From: UBA4742 sp963734965 | GTDB taxonomy: Bacteria > Actinomycetota > Acidimicrobiia > Acidimicrobiales > Acidimicrobilacustridaceae | Length of the DNA: 64,000 bases | Direction: 5' to 3' | NCBI GenBank assembly: GCA_963734965.1 | Contig: CAVTJK010000004.1 | Location: forward strand, 1,550,001-1,614,000 | In this document: positions 62,921 to 64,000 of the stretch, piece by piece | Layout: each line of letters begins with the position of its first letter | How positions within the stretch are numbered: the stretch's first letter is position 1 | Notes under the pieces: generated by a model | Seen by the model: only the letters and a program-made list of their open reading frames with translations | What the model was told of the DNA's origin: nothing | Databases searched by the model: none | Translations under genes and position numbers: made by a program

Positions 62921-62926
62921 TAGGGT
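62921..62926 (+). promoter_or_regulatory. -10 element, leaderless quinone oxidoreductase
   Basis: TAGGGT ending 6 nt before the ATG at 62933; 18 nt from the divergent dtd -10. Confidence 0.6.
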
Positions 62927-62932
62927 CCGGCC

Positions 62933-63928
62933 ATGCGCGCCGTCGTGTGTCACGAGCTCGGGCCACCTTCGTCGCTCCGCATCGACGAGCGGCCGACCCC
63001 CGTCGCCGGGCCGGGTCAGGTGGTGGTCGACGTCGAGGCCGCCGGGGTCAACTTCGTCGACGCGCTCTTCGTGTCAGGCCAGTACCAGATCAAGCCGGCG
63101 CTGCCGTTCGTGCCCGGCAGCGAGATCGCCGGCACCGTGTCGGCGGTGGGCGACGGCGTCGACTCGGTGGCCGTCGGCGACCGGGTCATGGCGTCGTGCG
63201 GGCTGGGTGGGTTCGCCGAACAGATCGCGCTGAGCGCCGGCGGAGTCACGCACGTGCCTTCCAACCTCGATGCCGGCCGAGCCGCCACGTTCACCCAGAG
63301 CTACGCCACCGCGCTGTTCGCACTCCGCGACCGGGGTGACCTGGCCGTCGGCGAGACCGTGCTCGTCCTCGGCGCCGGCGGAGGGGTCGGGCTGGCCACG
63401 ATCGACGTGGCGCGCGCCCTGGGCGCCCACACCATCGCCGCCGCCTCGACCGCGGCCAAGCGCGCGGCGGCGACCGAGATGGGCGCCGAGGCGACGATCG
63501 ACACGATGACCGAGTCGCTCAAGGACCGCGGCCGCCAGCTGGCCGCCCTGCTGAGCCCGTCGGGATCGACGACCGGCGTCGACGTCGTGGTCGATCCGAT
63601 CGGCGGCGAGCTGGCTGACGCCGCCCTGCGCGCCCTCGGCAACGGCGGGCGGTTCCTGGTGATCGGCTTCGCGTCGGGCTCGATCCCGAGCCTCCCCCTC
63701 AACCAGGTCCTCCTGCGCAACCGCCAGGTCGTCGGTGTCGACTGGGGGGCCTGGGCCATGAGCCACGCCCCGGCCCAGGAGGCGCTGATGACCGAGCTGC
63801 TCGACCTGGTGGCCGCCGATCGCCTCCATCCCAGCGAGCCGAGCACCTATCCCCTCGAACGGGTCGGCGACGCCCTCGATGACCTGCTCGGGCGCCGGGT
63901 CGTCGGCAAGGTCGCCCTCGCCGTCTGA
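62933..63928 (+). CDS. NADPH:quinone oxidoreductase (zinc-independent MDR family)
   Basis: 331 residues. GroES-like N-terminal domain (VNFVDALFVSGQYQIKPALP; PGSEIAGTVSAVGDGVDSV) and a Rossmann domain with VLVLGAGGGVGLATIDVARA (near 140). The zinc-binding cysteines and histidines of alcohol dehydrogenases are absent, as in QOR/zeta-crystallin relatives. Likely reduces quinones or enones with NADPH; the natural substrate is not known. Confidence 0.9.
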   Translation: MRAVVCHELGPPSSLRIDERPTPVAGPGQVVVDVEAAGVNFVDALFVSGQYQIKPALPFVPGSEIAGTVSAVGDGVDSVAVGDRVMASCGLGGFAEQIALSAGGVTHVPSNLDAGRAATFTQSYATALFALRDRGDLAVGETVLVLGAGGGVGLATIDVARALGAHTIAAASTAAKRAAATEMGAEATIDTMTESLKDRGRQLAALLSPSGSTTGVDVVVDPIGGELADAALRALGNGGRFLVIGFASGSIPSLPLNQVLLRNRQVVGVDWGAWAMSHAPAQEALMTELLDLVAADRLHPSEPSTYPLERVGDALDDLLGRRVVGKVALAV

Positions 63929-63954
63929 GGTGGGGATGACATCAGATGCCCTCT

Positions 63955-63970
63955 GGTGACCACGGTCACA
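63955..63970. promoter_or_regulatory. CRP/FNR-like palindromic site
   Basis: GTGACC-AC-GGTCAC (63956-63969). On the minus strand it reads TGTGA-N6-TCACC, one base from the TGTGA-N6-TCACA consensus of CRP. It lies 27 nt past the quinone oxidoreductase stop and could serve a gene to the right. Confidence 0.45.
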
Positions 63971-64000
63971 AGCCTCGCCTGGTCCCGGTGCCCTACTTGA

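Overview
The window is high-GC actinobacterial DNA, most like the class Acidimicrobiia. It has a WhiB regulator, a HelD-type helicase, Lhr next to a Nei-type glycosylase, a coproporphyrin-type haem cluster, an Rv0474-like regulator beside a small Lys/Ala-tailed protein, and a split cytochrome b respiratory array. No tRNA, rRNA, CRISPR array, transposase or prophage gene was seen. It reads as chromosomal core with housekeeping content.

Layout. 1-9990 (minus): one co-directional respiratory array, running membrane protein, 2[4Fe-4S] ferredoxin, cytochrome b in two polypeptides, Rieske protein, dihaem cytochrome c, unknown membrane protein, then nuoA-B-C-D-E-F (nuoF leaves the window). 10.3-12.6 kb (plus): a further c-type cytochrome and a geranylgeranyl/menaquinone-reductase-like flavoprotein. 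12.6-18.3 kb (minus): an AbiEi-like/DUF559 protein and haem synthesis genes hemL, hemB, a HAD phosphatase and a cobA-hemD fusion. 18.4-24.4 kb: TetR, WhiB, photolyase, a dehydrogenase-like protein, lhgO and a CDF metal exporter. 24.5-26.6 kb: XRE regulator, HBHA/phasin-like protein, a 6C-like small RNA candidate and a 1-Cys peroxiredoxin. 26.7-32.3 kb: a large cyclase-ATPase-TPR protein and a two-component system. 32.5-39.4 kb: two tandem, paralogous ABC ATPase plus FtsX-type permease modules. 39.5-52.6 kb: response-regulator-like protein, DUF3052, SnoaL-like protein, NDH-2, nei, lhr, DtxR-type regulator, HelD and patatin. 52.8-58.1 kb: hemE-hemH-hemY, esterase, map. 58.3-63.9 kb: sortase, lnt, ABC-F, dtd, quinone oxidoreductase.

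Three window-wide patterns stand out. (1) About twenty genes have a TAnnnT-like -10 hexamer ending exactly 6-8 nt before the ATG/GTG, so their mRNAs should be leaderless; this also fixes many starts. (2) Two short dispersed repeat families (four copies each) sit between genes; one adds a C-terminal tail to HemL. (3) Twelve conserved genes carry about 22 single-base frameshifts, many in short G or C runs. This looks like uncorrected long-read sequence error rather than decay, so those genes are annotated as single reading units with the breakpoints given.

Functionally, complex I feeds (mena)quinone that the split-b Rieske complex oxidises. The flavoprotein at 11.3 kb may tailor the quinone, and two haem gene groups supply the cytochromes.
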